The notes under the pieces: generated by a model
Database searches by the model: none
Told to the model about the DNA's origin: nothing
Seen by the model: the letters and a program-made list of their open reading frames with translations, nothing else
Source: Streptosporangium subroseum
GTDB taxonomy: Bacteria > Actinomycetota > Actinomycetes > Streptosporangiales > Streptosporangiaceae
NCBI RefSeq assembly: GCF_900188345.1
Contig: NZ_FZOD01000084.1
Coordinates: 1-35,916 of the forward strand
Direction of reading: 5' to 3'
DNA length: 35,916 nt
Made by a program: the position numbers and the translations under genes
In this document: one piece after another, positions 24,675 through 32,404 of the stretch
Position numbering within the stretch: the stretch's first letter is position 1
Layout of the letters: the number at the start of each line of letters is the position of its first letter

Positions 24675-25337
24675 TCAGGCGGTTTCCGGGACGCTCCGCA
24701 GGGTGCGGAGCAGGTCGGAGGCGAGCTGGTTGGACACGCCCAGCCGGGCGCGCAAAGTGTCGCGGTTGATCGGTTTGCCGTGAGCGGCCCGGTATTCGTC
24801 GGCCACGCGGCGGGCGTAGTCGACGAGCTCGGAGGACGGCCCGTCCGGCCGGTCCTCGCCGGTGGGGACGAGCGTGGGAGCTTCGGCCGGTTCAGCGGCG
24901 ATCTCCGGTGCGGTGCTGGGGACCGAGGACGAGGCCGGGGACGGTTCAGGACGAGGAGGCGAGGCGCGGCGCTCCAGCATGGAGACCGCGATCAGGAAGG
25001 CGCCGGCCGGGGTCGCGGCGGTGATCCAGCCCCATGCGGTGGGGCCGGCCTGGTTGAGGTTGGCGGCCAGGGACAAGACGATTCCGGCGACGAGGACGAG
25101 GGTCGGCCAGGAGATCCAGCCGTCCCGGACGCGGCCGGTCTTCTTGTCGCGCTGGCGTTCGCGGGCGGCCATGACGCAGGTGAGGTCGACGCATACGGCG
25201 ATGGCCCAGGCCATCCAGCCGGACTGTCCGTGCTCGGTGGCCGTGTCGCGGATGTGGGTGAACGATCCGGCACCCGCGATGGCGGCCAGGACCAGGATCG
25301 GCCCGGAGTCGAGCAGCCAGCAGGCAAGGCGTCGCAT
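24675..25337 (-). CDS. DUF2637-type membrane protein (Spd-like)
   Basis: 220 residues from ATG 25337, with AAAGGGGG upstream. Four hydrophobic segments: SGPILVLAAIAGAGSF, WMAWAIAVCVDLTCVMAA, ISWPTLVLVAGIVLSLAANL and AWGWITAATPAGAFLIAVSM. They resemble the DUF2637 proteins carried by AICEs and linear plasmids. The C-terminal part has a Pro/Ser/Glu linker and a helix-turn-helix end (PINRDTLRARLGVSNQLASD). Spd proteins aid spread of the element along the mycelium; this role is inferred from position and family. Confidence 0.85.
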   Translation of the reverse strand: MRRLACWLLDSGPILVLAAIAGAGSFTHIRDTATEHGQSGWMAWAIAVCVDLTCVMAARERQRDKKTGRVRDGWISWPTLVLVAGIVLSLAANLNQAGPTAWGWITAATPAGAFLIAVSMLERRASPPRPEPSPASSSVPSTAPEIAAEPAEAPTLVPTGEDRPDGPSSELVDYARRVADEYRAAHGKPINRDTLRARLGVSNQLASDLLRTLRSVPETA

Positions 25338-25358
25338 CGTGTTCCCCCTTTCAGCAGG

Positions 25359-26711
25359 TCAGGCGTTGAGGAGTTCGGTCAGGTCGCTGTCGTTCATCTC
25401 GTTCGTGTGGACGCCTGCGGTGATCTCGTTCCAGTGCTGGGCGAGGTCGGCGTACATCCGGGCGGAGTGTTCGGCGGCCTGCTCGGAGACGTGGAAGGAG
25501 CGTGCCCGGTACCACTGGCCGTCCTGGGAGGCCACGATCGCGACGCCGGGTGTCTCGGAGGCGATGGCACGGGCGGAGACGAGGGCCGCGGGATCGAGGT
25601 CGCCGAGGGTCATGGTCGCGGTCTCGGGATCGTTGACCCGGTGGCAGATCCGTCCCGAGCATTGGGCGCGCAGGGCGGTGACGCCGGGGCCGAGGTCGGA
25701 GCCGATCCGCTGGCCGCAGCAGAACAGGTAGATCCCGAAGGCCCGTCCGAGTTGGGCGACCCGCAGGAGCGCCGTCGAGGTCTTGGCGATCTCGTCTTTC
25801 TCGGACTTGTCGGCCATCAGGTACAGCTCGGCCAACTCGTCGACCAGGACCACGACCGGCACCGGGCGGACCGCCGGAGGAAGCTGCCAGAGGTTGCGGG
25901 CGCCTGCCGTACGACACAGGCCCATCCGAGCCAGCATGAGTGCCACCAGGTCGTCGAGCAGGCCGACCGACTCGGCGCGGGTGGTGGCCAGCGCCGATAA
26001 GCGACAGCTGTACGGAGTGAACTCCACCCCGCCCTTGAGGTCGAAGCCGACCAGCGCGACCGGTTGCGGAGCCAGCCCGACGATCAGAGCGTTGGCGAGG
26101 TTGGACTTGCCGGACTGCGTCGCTCCGGCGTTGAGCCAGTGCGGGACGGTCCGGAAGTCGATCACCCAGGGCTTGCCCGTCTCCAGACGGCCCACGGTCA
26201 CCTTGAGCAGCTCGTCGGACGGCGGGAGCCGATCGACCCGGACGAGCGGATCTCGGATGGTGGCGGCCAGGACGACTCGTCCGGGACGAGGGGACGACAC
26301 CCGGACGGCGTGCACGCCCCAGGAGTGCGCGAGGCGTTCGGCGGCTTGGCTGTAGTCGTCGGGGATCTGCCCCTCCAGCAGGTGGAGGGTGACGCGCCAG
26401 CCGTGCCGGGTCGGCATGGGCAGCCACATCCACGGCTTGGTGTCGACCGCGACCCGGCGAAAGCGCCGCCGTACCTTCACGGTGCCGGTGGAGACGACCG
26501 CGCCGGGTGTGAGGGTGAATGCCCAGCGCGCTCTCTTCTTGGTCAGGCCGCAGCCGAGGGCGACCTTGCGCCAGCCGGCCCGGACACTGATCGCGGTGAG
26601 CGGGTAGCCGACCACCAGCCAGAAGGACCGGTGATGCAAGCGCCGCCAGGTGTAGAGGGCGACCGCCACGCAGGCCAGGACGATGAGCAGCAGCCGCAGG
26701 GAGTCAGGCAA
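25359..26711 (-). CDS. FtsK/SpoIIIE-type DNA transfer protein (TraSA-like)
   Basis: 450 residues. I choose TTG 26711 because GGGGGAGG stands 5 nt before; an upstream GTG (26732) is in frame. One membrane helix near the start (LRLLLIVLACVAVALYTW) and a second short one precede the motor domain. Walker A is GATQSGKS (about 196-203) and Walker B PVVVLVDELAEL (Asp291, Glu292). Further FtsK motifs are LGFDLKGG-like and VAQLGRAFGIYLF. It pumps double-stranded DNA from donor to recipient hypha. The start overlaps the stop of the SCO3933-like gene, so expression is coupled. Confidence 0.94.
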   Translation of the reverse strand: MPDSLRLLLIVLACVAVALYTWRRLHHRSFWLVVGYPLTAISVRAGWRKVALGCGLTKKRARWAFTLTPGAVVSTGTVKVRRRFRRVAVDTKPWMWLPMPTRHGWRVTLHLLEGQIPDDYSQAAERLAHSWGVHAVRVSSPRPGRVVLAATIRDPLVRVDRLPPSDELLKVTVGRLETGKPWVIDFRTVPHWLNAGATQSGKSNLANALIVGLAPQPVALVGFDLKGGVEFTPYSCRLSALATTRAESVGLLDDLVALMLARMGLCRTAGARNLWQLPPAVRPVPVVVLVDELAELYLMADKSEKDEIAKTSTALLRVAQLGRAFGIYLFCCGQRIGSDLGPGVTALRAQCSGRICHRVNDPETATMTLGDLDPAALVSARAIASETPGVAIVASQDGQWYRARSFHVSEQAAEHSARMYADLAQHWNEITAGVHTNEMNDSDLTELLNA

Positions 26712-27057
26712 GGTCGCCTCCCCCTGGTACACCGGAGACGGGGACGATCGAGGACGCCTTGTAGCTGATGCCCCACCGGGAGGCGCCGTTCTGCGGGATC
26801 TCCCAGACGTAGCCGACCATGCCGGTCGGCACTACGTTCTGACCGGGAGCGATCGGTGGCTCTCCGGAGGTTCCGACCTTGACCAGTTCGATCCGGCCGA
26901 AGTCGTCTTCGGCGAGCAGGACGGACTCGTAGACCTTGTTGCCGTCCTTGTCGGTCTTGATCTTTCCGCTGTCCTGGTCGATGACGCGGGGGCGAGCGGC
27001 CTTGACGCAGGTGAAGCGGAGCCGGTGGGTGTCGACCGGGATCGGGATGGTGCGCAT
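26704..27057 (-). CDS. SCO3933-like AICE regulatory protein
   Basis: 117 residues from ATG 27057, with AAGGAGG 7 nt upstream. MRTIPIPVDTHRLRFTCVKA and RPRVIDQDSGKIKTDKDGNK open the protein, and GYVWEIPQNGASRWGISYKA closes it: an all-beta fold with an OB-like look, the pattern of the family called SCO3933 regulatory protein. It is the first gene of the transfer operon and sits directly behind the GntR-controlled promoter. Single-strand DNA binding is possible from the fold but not shown. Confidence 0.85.
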   Translation of the reverse strand: MRTIPIPVDTHRLRFTCVKAARPRVIDQDSGKIKTDKDGNKVYESVLLAEDDFGRIELVKVGTSGEPPIAPGQNVVPTGMVGYVWEIPQNGASRWGISYKASSIVPVSGVPGGGDLA

Positions 27058-27088
27058 GGGTGGACCTCCTTCTTTCGTCTCGCTCAAC

Positions 27089-27117
27089 ATAGTTAACCTA
27101 GTTGGCATGGTTGTCAA
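27089..27117 (-). promoter_or_regulatory. Strong sigma-70-type promoter of the AICE transfer operon
   Basis: On the minus strand TTGACA (27117-27112), 17 bp, AACTAT (27094-27089). The -35 is perfect. The first three 9-bp repeats lie inside it, so a bound repressor would block RNA polymerase. Confidence 0.75.
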
Positions 27118-27143
27118 TGTTCTCGTGGTTGGCTTGGTCGCGT
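27090..27143. promoter_or_regulatory. Six 9-bp iteron-like operator repeats
   Basis: Consecutive units TAGTTAACC, TAGTTGGCA, TGGTTGTCA, ATGTTCTCG, TGGTTGGCT and TGGTCGCGT from 27090 to 27143, with no gaps. The core is T(A/G)GTTNNC. They fill the divergent region between the transfer operon and the GntR gene and cover the transfer promoter. They are the probable binding array of the KorSA-like GntR repressor. Confidence 0.7.
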
Positions 27144-27185
27144 GTCTGTGCTGAACTAGGGGCACAGGCGACAGAAGAGGGATGG

Positions 27186-27521
27186 ATGGTCAAGAACACG
27201 GGGCGACCCGGCTACCTGCAGATCGCCGACGACCTACGCGACCAGATCCGGCGTGGTTCCCTCGCGCCCGGCAATCCGTTGCCCTCCACGACGCAGTTGG
27301 CCGCTACGTACGACGCCTCGCTGAGTGTGGTGAAGCTCGCGGTCGGAGTCCTACGGAACGAAGGGCTGGTGATCGGACAGCAGGGCAAGGGTGTCTTCGT
27401 CCGCGACGATGCCGCGCCGGCCCCTCCGGCCTCTAATGAGCTCACCGAGATCCGCGCCACACTGCGGGACCTGTCGGAACGGCTCGCCCGGGTCGAGTCG
27501 ACGTTGGCCGACCGCGAGTAG
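27186..27521 (+). CDS. Short GntR-family repressor (KorSA-like)
   Basis: 111 residues from ATG 27186. The winged helix reads RPGYLQIADDLRDQIRRGSL, APGNPLPSTTQLAATYDASL and VVKLAVGVLRNEGLVIGQQG, then KGVFVRD. No effector domain follows, only a coiled-coil tail (ELTEIRATLRDLSERLARVE). This is the size and plan of KorSA, the repressor of pSAM2 transfer and of its own gene. It is divergent from the SCO3933-like and tra operon across the 9-bp repeats. The tail probably makes the dimer or higher oligomer needed to bind the array. Confidence 0.9.
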   Translation: MVKNTGRPGYLQIADDLRDQIRRGSLAPGNPLPSTTQLAATYDASLSVVKLAVGVLRNEGLVIGQQGKGVFVRDDAAPAPPASNELTEIRATLRDLSERLARVESTLADRE

Positions 27522-27526
27522 CACAG

Positions 27527-27703
27527 TCATCCCCGGGCGTAGCAGCCGGTGACCCGCCGGGCCAGGCCCGCCGCGCGACTCGGGGGAACATCGGACAAGC
27601 GCATCCGCCGGTCCTCCTGGCGCATCCCGACCAGGACGAGGACGTAGCCGACGAGTACGGTCGCGCCGAGCACGAGGCCGATGATCAGCGGGATCGCGGT
27701 CAC
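27527..27703 (-). CDS. Small membrane protein of the AICE
   Basis: 58 residues from GTG 27703. TAIPLIIGLVLGATVLVGYV with LVLVGM is one membrane helix; the rest is basic and cytoplasmic. The GTG overlaps the stop of the gene at 27700-27915 as GTGA, so both are translated together. No family is known. Confidence 0.65.
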   Translation of the reverse strand: MTAIPLIIGLVLGATVLVGYVLVLVGMRQEDRRMRLSDVPPSRAAGLARRVTGCYARG

Positions 27704-27915
27704 GTCCAGCTCACCCCCGCCTCGACGATGCCGCGCGGACGGTTGGCCGGCCGCCGGCTCTCCCCAGGCCGCCTGGTGGCCTTGCGCCTGGCCCCGTGCC
27801 GCCGCATCCAGCGGTCCCGCGCCCGGCACTTGCGGCAGAGGAGGTGTCCCTCCTCCAAGGCCGCGCCGCACTCGCAGGCGGGGGTCTCGTCGATCGACTG
27901 GATGTAGTTGATCAT
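27700..27915 (-). CDS. Small zinc-ribbon protein of the AICE
   Basis: 71 residues from ATG 27915, with AGGAG 8 nt upstream. ACECGAALEEGHLLCRKCRA gives a C-x-C...CxxC zinc-binding pattern, and the rest is strongly basic (RDRWMRRHGARRKATRRPGE), suggesting nucleic-acid contact. It is first of a two-gene unit facing the XRE regulator gene. The function is unknown. Confidence 0.65.
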   Translation of the reverse strand: MINYIQSIDETPACECGAALEEGHLLCRKCRARDRWMRRHGARRKATRRPGESRRPANRPRGIVEAGVSWT

Positions 27916-28012
27916 TGTTGTCTCTCCTCTCGGTCGCTGCTGGTGGTGCCTTGCGATACCGAGAGTGCGCCAGAGAGGCGGGACGAGATCACTACAGGAC
28001 GGGACATGTTCA

Positions 28013-28050
28013 GGACGTCCGGTCTACGATTGCCACGTCCCTGGACGTCC
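28013..28050 (+). promoter_or_regulatory. Operator region of the XRE1-Nudix unit
   Basis: A palindrome GGACGTCC lies at 28013-28020, followed by TACGAT (28025-28030, possible -10), then the tandem motif ACGTC (28035-28039), CCTGG, ACGTC (28045-28049). The same ACGTC-NNNGG-ACGTC form occurs before XRE2 and before the HD-HIT pair. The tandem ends 19 bp before the ATG, a likely repressor position. Confidence 0.65.
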
Positions 28051-28068
28051 CCTCTACGGGCAGGTGAG

Positions 28069-28809
28069 ATGGCGAACGAGCGGTTACGCGCGGCCCTTCT
28101 CGAACGCGGGGCCACCGTGGCGGAACTGGCCGAGACCATCCAGGTGGACGCCAAGACGGTGGAGCGGTGGATCACTCAGGGCCGCACGCCCTATCGAAAG
28201 CATCGTTTTGCTGTGGCTTCGTTTCTCGGCGCGGAGGAGACCTACCTCTGGCCGGACGCACTGACGCCCCAGCAGGCCGCGGCCGTCTCCGAGAGTGAGA
28301 TCGTCACCATCTATCCGCACCGCTGGGCCGTACCCCGGGACGCCTGGGGACGTCTGTTCTTAGGCGCTCAGCGAGAGATCGGCGTACTGGTCTACAGCGG
28401 CACCTTCCTCGCCCAGGACACCGGCATCATGCGTCTGTTCGCCGAAAAAGCGAAGGCAGGCGCGCGCGTGCGCATCCTGCTTGGAGATCCCGACTCACCC
28501 GAGGTCGCCCGGCGCGGCGCGGACGAGGGCATCGGCGACGGCATGGCAGCGCAGGTCAGGTTGTCGCTCGTGCTGTATCAGCCATTGCGACGACTCGAAG
28601 GTGTGGAGGTCCGACTCCACCGCACCATCCTCTACAACTCCGTCTACCGCGCAGACGATCAGCTTCTTGCCAACATGCACGTGTACGGCACGCCCGCGGC
28701 CGATGCGCCGGTCATGCATCTGCGGAAGGTGCTGGGCGGAGGCATGGTGTCGACCTACGTCGACAGTTTCGAGGCCGTCTGGGCCAACGCCACACCGGTA
28801 GAGTCCTGA
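28069..28809 (+). CDS. XRE-type regulator with PLD-like C-terminal domain (XRE1)
   Basis: 246 residues from ATG 28069. Residues 1-65 are an HTH (TVAELAETIQVDAKTVERWI). Residues 78-235 form a separate domain: EIGVLVYSGTFLAQD, then LFAEKAKAGARVRILLGDPD, ADEGIGDGMAA, and VRLHRTILYNSVYRADDQLL followed by NMHVYG. The strand, RVRILLGD and H-x-T-x4-N-x(6)-D pattern (His184, Asn190, Asp197) look like a worn phospholipase-D fold in which the usual H-x-K is changed. I think this family is annotated as DUF5919, from memory. A whole-length paralog stands at 33391. It is cotranscribed with the Nudix gene 3 nt downstream. A regulator that senses a phospho-ligand is my inference. Confidence 0.8.
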   Translation: MANERLRAALLERGATVAELAETIQVDAKTVERWITQGRTPYRKHRFAVASFLGAEETYLWPDALTPQQAAAVSESEIVTIYPHRWAVPRDAWGRLFLGAQREIGVLVYSGTFLAQDTGIMRLFAEKAKAGARVRILLGDPDSPEVARRGADEGIGDGMAAQVRLSLVLYQPLRRLEGVEVRLHRTILYNSVYRADDQLLANMHVYGTPAADAPVMHLRKVLGGGMVSTYVDSFEAVWANATPVES

Positions 28810-28812
28810 GCC

Positions 28813-29289
28813 ATGGCCCGCCGACTCGACTTCTACGACGACCCCCAGGCGCCCACGCCCAACAGCCTCGTCCCTTCCGTGAACGTCGTGGTCACCAACG
28901 ACGCCGGAGACATCCTGATGATCCGCCGCTCCGACAACGACAACTGGGCCGTCCCCGGCGGCGCGATCGACCTCGGCGAGTCCTTACCTCAAGCGGCGAT
29001 CCGAGAGACATTGGAGGAGACCGGGATCCGGTGCGAGATCACCGGACTCGTCGGCACCTACACCGATCCCCGGCACATCATCCTCTACACCTCCAACGAC
29101 GAGGCCCGCCAGGAGTTCTCCATCGTGCTCACCGCCCGAGCCGTCGAGGGCGAGCCGACACCAAGCGACGAGTCCCGCGAAGTGCGGTGGGTGCCGCGCG
29201 AGGAGGTCGAGACGCTGACGATGGATCGGTCAATGCGTCTTCGGATCGGCCATCACCTGGCCGACCGGGCAGTGCCGTACATCGGCTGA
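28813..29289 (+). CDS. Nudix hydrolase
   Basis: 158 residues from ATG 28813. The Nudix box is complete: Gly50, Glu56, Arg64, Glu65, Glu68, Glu69, Gly71, in GAIDLGESLPQAAIRE and TLEETGI. It cleaves a nucleoside diphosphate linked to some group X, using divalent metal. The substrate is open. It starts 3 nt after the XRE1 stop, so the two are one unit. Nudix genes are common in AICEs, where a role in element upkeep has been suggested. A paired regulator with a ligand-type domain suggests that the regulator senses the substrate or product. Confidence 0.93.
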   Translation: MARRLDFYDDPQAPTPNSLVPSVNVVVTNDAGDILMIRRSDNDNWAVPGGAIDLGESLPQAAIRETLEETGIRCEITGLVGTYTDPRHIILYTSNDEARQEFSIVLTARAVEGEPTPSDESREVRWVPREEVETLTMDRSMRLRIGHHLADRAVPYIG

Positions 29290-29450
29290 ATCAGCTTGAT
29301 CACATTGCCGTACGGTATGCCCCATGAGCGCCCCCGACGCCCCCAGCTATTTCTGACTCGATCTTCTCCACACCGTTAATCGCGCAGCCCATGAGAGTCA
29401 TGGCTGAGCGTGGCTTCCGCGCCGCCGGGGTCAGCGCATTACGGCCGCGG

Positions 29451-30542
29451 TCAGCGGATGAGTCCCGGCACCACGAACGGGTCATCGTCACGCAGCGCGA
29501 ACAGCTCCCTGCTCTCGCCCGTCCGCACGTCCACCGCGTACACCACCGACGCCGGCCCGTTCGGCTCCTGAGGTACGGCGAGCACGGTCAGTTCCGTGTC
29601 GTTCAGCCAGCTCCCGAGCAACGAAGGAGCGAGCCCTTCCGGAAGGCCGGATATCGGAATACGGGTCTCCCTGCCGCCACGAATCGCGTCGAAGATGACG
29701 ATCGAGCCGTCCTGCCGCACCATCGGCTTTCGATTCCGATCGACGGTCTGCCCCAGCCGAACGAGCGTCCGCCCGTCGGGTGCGAGGGCGCTGTAGTAGT
29801 ACGTGAAGTCCTGGATGGTGATCGGATCGTGGCCGAGCACCCACACTTGGCTGGTCATGTCATACGGCTTGGCCAGCACGACGGGTCCGGACCCGTCCGA
29901 CACGCTCACCGGCCACCATCCCGCGGCGAGGTCGGTCACGGTCTTGCGCTCCACGTCCACCAGCTTGTTCGGCTCTCGACGCCCGCCCCACCCCGACACG
30001 ACGAACCGTAGCCCGCTGGGCGACAGTCGCAGCGTGTACTCGACCGCAAAGTCCTCTTCGGGCTGTTTCAGTGGTGCCTTCCACATCCTGCCGCTCGCCA
30101 GGTCGCGTACCACGATCCCGCGCTGCTTCGAGCTGTAGTACGCGATCCTGCGGCCGTCCGCTGTGACTGCCAGCGGCCCCGTTGCCGCCTCGGCCAGCTC
30201 GTAGGTGTCGCCTTCACGCGTCACGATCCGCCAGACGCCCTCGGCGCACGGCCCGCCGTTGCTTCGGCACCGGGGCCGGTATGCCTGCTCGACCGGTCCA
30301 ATTCCCTTTCCTGGCAGTGGGAGCACTGTGGTCTCCGGAGGCGTGAGCAGGATTTGGGGTGCGGGGGATATCTGCTGGAGCAGCGCGACGCCGCCACCGG
30401 AGATCACGCACAGCGCGGCGGCCGTGGCCACGACCAGGCGGTTCACTCGCCTTCTGCGGGCGCCCTGAACCGCCCGAGCCGCCAGATCGACGGTGGGCGC
30501 CTGCTCGGCCAGCGTCCGCAGATCCTCACGTAGCGTTTTCAT
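29451..30542 (-). CDS. Membrane-anchored beta-propeller-like partner of the sigma factor
   Basis: 363 residues. A cytoplasmic start (MKTLREDLRTLAEQAPTVDL) and basic RGARRRRVNR-like segment precede one helix (LVVATAAALCVISGGGVALL). Outside the membrane come WD40/TolB-like blades: GPLAVTADGRRIAYYSSKQR, YTLRLSPSGLRFVVSG, YYYSALAPDGRTLVRL. The start overlaps the sigma-factor stop as ATGA. Such pairs in actinomycetes are usually called sigma factor plus anti-sigma-like or sensor protein. No zinc anti-sigma motif is present, so the mode of control is open. Confidence 0.85.
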   Translation of the reverse strand: MKTLREDLRTLAEQAPTVDLAARAVQGARRRRVNRLVVATAAALCVISGGGVALLQQISPAPQILLTPPETTVLPLPGKGIGPVEQAYRPRCRSNGGPCAEGVWRIVTREGDTYELAEAATGPLAVTADGRRIAYYSSKQRGIVVRDLASGRMWKAPLKQPEEDFAVEYTLRLSPSGLRFVVSGWGGRREPNKLVDVERKTVTDLAAGWWPVSVSDGSGPVVLAKPYDMTSQVWVLGHDPITIQDFTYYYSALAPDGRTLVRLGQTVDRNRKPMVRQDGSIVIFDAIRGGRETRIPISGLPEGLAPSLLGSWLNDTELTVLAVPQEPNGPASVVYAVDVRTGESRELFALRDDDPFVVPGLIR

Positions 30543-31033
30543 CGATACACCTCCTGAGGGGCGAGCGCGCGCAGTTTAGACAGCGCGTAGTTGGTCTGGC
30601 TCTTGACGGTGCCAATTGAGACGCCCATGAGCTGCGCGGTCTCGTGCTCGGTGCGATCCTCGTAGAAGCGCAGCACAATCACGGCCCGCTGCTTCGGCGT
30701 GAGCTGGGCCAGCGCGTGGTGCAGGGCGATGCGGCGCACGGTCGCCTCGTCATGCAACTGCCCGGACTCGGCCCGCTCGGGCAGTTCGGCTCCGGGCAGC
30801 TCGACCTGCTTGCGCCGGCGCCACGAGATGGTCTGGTTCACCAGGGCTTTGCGGGCGTACGCCTCGGGGTTACCGCCGTCGGCGAGCTTGGCCCAGTGCG
30901 CGGCGACACGGGTGAGGACCGTCTGCAGCAGGTCCTCGGCGAGATGGGCGTTCCCGGTGAGCAGGTACGCCGTCCGCATCAGCGATTGCTGACGAGCGCG
31001 TACGAACTCATGGAACCCCTCGTAACGGTCCAT
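30539..31033 (-). CDS. SigE-family (ECF-type) RNA polymerase sigma factor
   Basis: 164 residues from ATG 31033. Region 2 is FHEFVRARQQSLMRTAYLLT and NAHLAEDLLQTVLTRVAAHW. Region 4 is ALAQLTPKQRAVIVLRFYED, HETAQLMGVSIGTVKSQTNY and ALSKLRAL. This is the short SigE-type subfamily typical of actinomycetes. It is translated together with the membrane partner. GGAACC at 31062-31057 on the minus strand could be the -35 of a self-controlled promoter, though the matching -10 is not clear. Confidence 0.93.
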   Translation of the reverse strand: MDRYEGFHEFVRARQQSLMRTAYLLTGNAHLAEDLLQTVLTRVAAHWAKLADGGNPEAYARKALVNQTISWRRRKQVELPGAELPERAESGQLHDEATVRRIALHHALAQLTPKQRAVIVLRFYEDRTEHETAQLMGVSIGTVKSQTNYALSKLRALAPQEVYR

Positions 31034-31324
31034 GTATCAGAACAACTCTGCCGAAGGGTTCCAGGTTGGAACGTCAGCGTATCGGTCGGGTAACGCGGCG
31101 GGACCAGGCATCGGTCAGGAGCTTGCACAGGCGCAAAGGAGCGCCACCCAGCTCGCCGAACTCTTCCGTCGTGACGCTCGACACCACGCGCCGCTACATA
31201 CCGCCCACAGAAGCAACAGGGCAGCCGCACTGGACTCTTGTCACCGATCACCAGCAAAGCGAAGAAGCCAGCCGCACATCGGGTGAGATCCGGGGACCGA
31301 TACGGCAAGGGCCCAATCTGATGC
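31034..31324. other. Gap between the sigma factor and HIT genes
   Basis: 290 bases with no supported gene. It includes the upstream region of the sigma factor with GGAACC and GGAACG on opposite strands, and debris-like sequence after 31100. Confidence 0.4.
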
Positions 31325-31780
31325 TTATTGGTGCTGGAGAAGGCTGCCGAGTGTGAGGGCCGTCTCGTCCATTTGATCAGGTTGGACGCTGTCAGTTGCG
31401 GTTCGTCCGAGAAGGCCGAACACCCTGGGTCCTCGGAGCTCCTCCGGCAGGTCGGGCATACGCGGTACGACGTGGAAATGCACGTGGCTGAAGCCTTCCG
31501 CTTCGGCAAACTGGACCACGTACGTCTTCAAGCAGCCGGTCATATCCCGAAGCGCCCGCGATAACCGGACCTGCCAGAGACCGAGAGCGGATGCCTCGGC
31601 GTTGGTCAGATCCGCGATGGTGGTGACATGACGCCGAGGAAGGAGCACCAACCATCCCGGCAACGTCGTACCGATCGCATGGGCCACACGCCAGTGATCG
31701 TCGAACGCGATCCTCTCCCGCGGCGGCAGGGCGTCGAACTCCGCTTCTCGATCGCAGGGATAGCAGCTAGGGGAGGTCAT
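31325..31780 (-). CDS. HIT-family nucleotide hydrolase or transferase
   Basis: 151 residues from ATG 31780. A CYPC knuckle lies at 6-9, as in zinc-type HIT proteins. GWLVLLPRRHVTTIADL is the central strand and loop, and GFSHVHFHVVPR the HIT triad with His99, His101 and His103. HIT proteins attack phosphates of dinucleotides or nucleotide conjugates. The ATG overlaps the HD-gene stop by one base (TGATG), so both are coupled. The C-terminal part ends with a short helical tail. Substrate unknown. Confidence 0.92.
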   Translation of the reverse strand: MTSPSCYPCDREAEFDALPPRERIAFDDHWRVAHAIGTTLPGWLVLLPRRHVTTIADLTNAEASALGLWQVRLSRALRDMTGCLKTYVVQFAEAEGFSHVHFHVVPRMPDLPEELRGPRVFGLLGRTATDSVQPDQMDETALTLGSLLQHQ

Positions 31781-32337
31781 CACACCGTCCGGCTCTGTCC
31801 GAAAGCGGCCTGTACGGCGCGCACGGCCGAGGTGATACACGGGGTGGCGTTGCGGATCGACCGACTGACGAGGTGCTCGGGGCCGTAGCGGGAGTGGATC
31901 TCGGCCAGCCGGTCAGTGACGTCGAGGGGGATGCCGTCCGGGCTGGTGGTCATGTCGCAGTAGGTCAATGCTTCGACCAGTTCGGGGCGCTCCTGGTCAA
32001 ACTCGGCGTTCAGCACGTCGATCAGACCGCGTTCGGTCGCCTCGTAGACCGCGCACGAGTGATGGGCCACCAGGCGGCAGAGCATTTCGTCCGCGGCGTG
32101 GACGTCACGCAGGTAGCGCGCGCCGTCGAGCGGGTGGAACCCGGTGTCGATGAGATCGGGCGTATAGCCGATGTCATGCAGCCAGGCCGAGGCGATCAGT
32201 AAGTCTGCCTCCGGTCCAAGGATCGGCGCCAACGATTCGGCCTGCGCGGCCACCCCCTGCGAGTGCGCCCACCGGCGCGGCAATGGCTCTTCCAGGAGTC
32301 GTTTAGCCAGGTCACGCGCCCACTCAGCTTGTCCCAT
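31780..32337 (-). CDS. HD-domain phosphohydrolase
   Basis: 185 residues from ATG 32337; a GTG 9 bases upstream is an alternative. HSQGVAAQAE holds the first metal His (25), WLHDIGYTP the HD pair (54, 55), and CRLVAHHSCA further His residues, with ALTYCDMTTSPDG the last Asp. The metal set looks complete. Family members cleave nucleotides, including deoxynucleotides, cyclic nucleotides and alarmones. It is first in an operon with HIT and has the ACGTC tandem motif 51 bp before it, shared with both XRE-type regulators. Confidence 0.9.
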   Translation of the reverse strand: MGQAEWARDLAKRLLEEPLPRRWAHSQGVAAQAESLAPILGPEADLLIASAWLHDIGYTPDLIDTGFHPLDGARYLRDVHAADEMLCRLVAHHSCAVYEATERGLIDVLNAEFDQERPELVEALTYCDMTTSPDGIPLDVTDRLAEIHSRYGPEHLVSRSIRNATPCITSAVRAVQAAFGQSRTV

Positions 32338-32388
32338 GCGTCTCACGATAGACGCCGACCCCTGAGGCGAATCCAGAGTCGCGGACGA

Positions 32389-32403
32389 GACGTCCTAAGA
32401 CGT
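32389..32403 (-). promoter_or_regulatory. ACGTC tandem operator of the HD-HIT operon
   Basis: On the minus strand ACGTC (32403-32399), TTAGG, ACGTC (32393-32389). It lies just after the GntR stop and upstream of a possible -10 TATCGT near 32352-32347, so the bound protein could act upstream of the polymerase as an activator or block access. Confidence 0.65.
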
Positions 32404-32404
32404 C

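Noticed and set aside
24780..26000. 406-codon plus-strand open frame
   Set aside because: Antisense to the DUF2637 and FtsK-type genes; composition is that of a reverse-frame shadow.
31066..31356. Short plus-strand open frame between sigma factor and HIT gene
   Set aside because: No motif, poor start and overlap with the HIT gene end.
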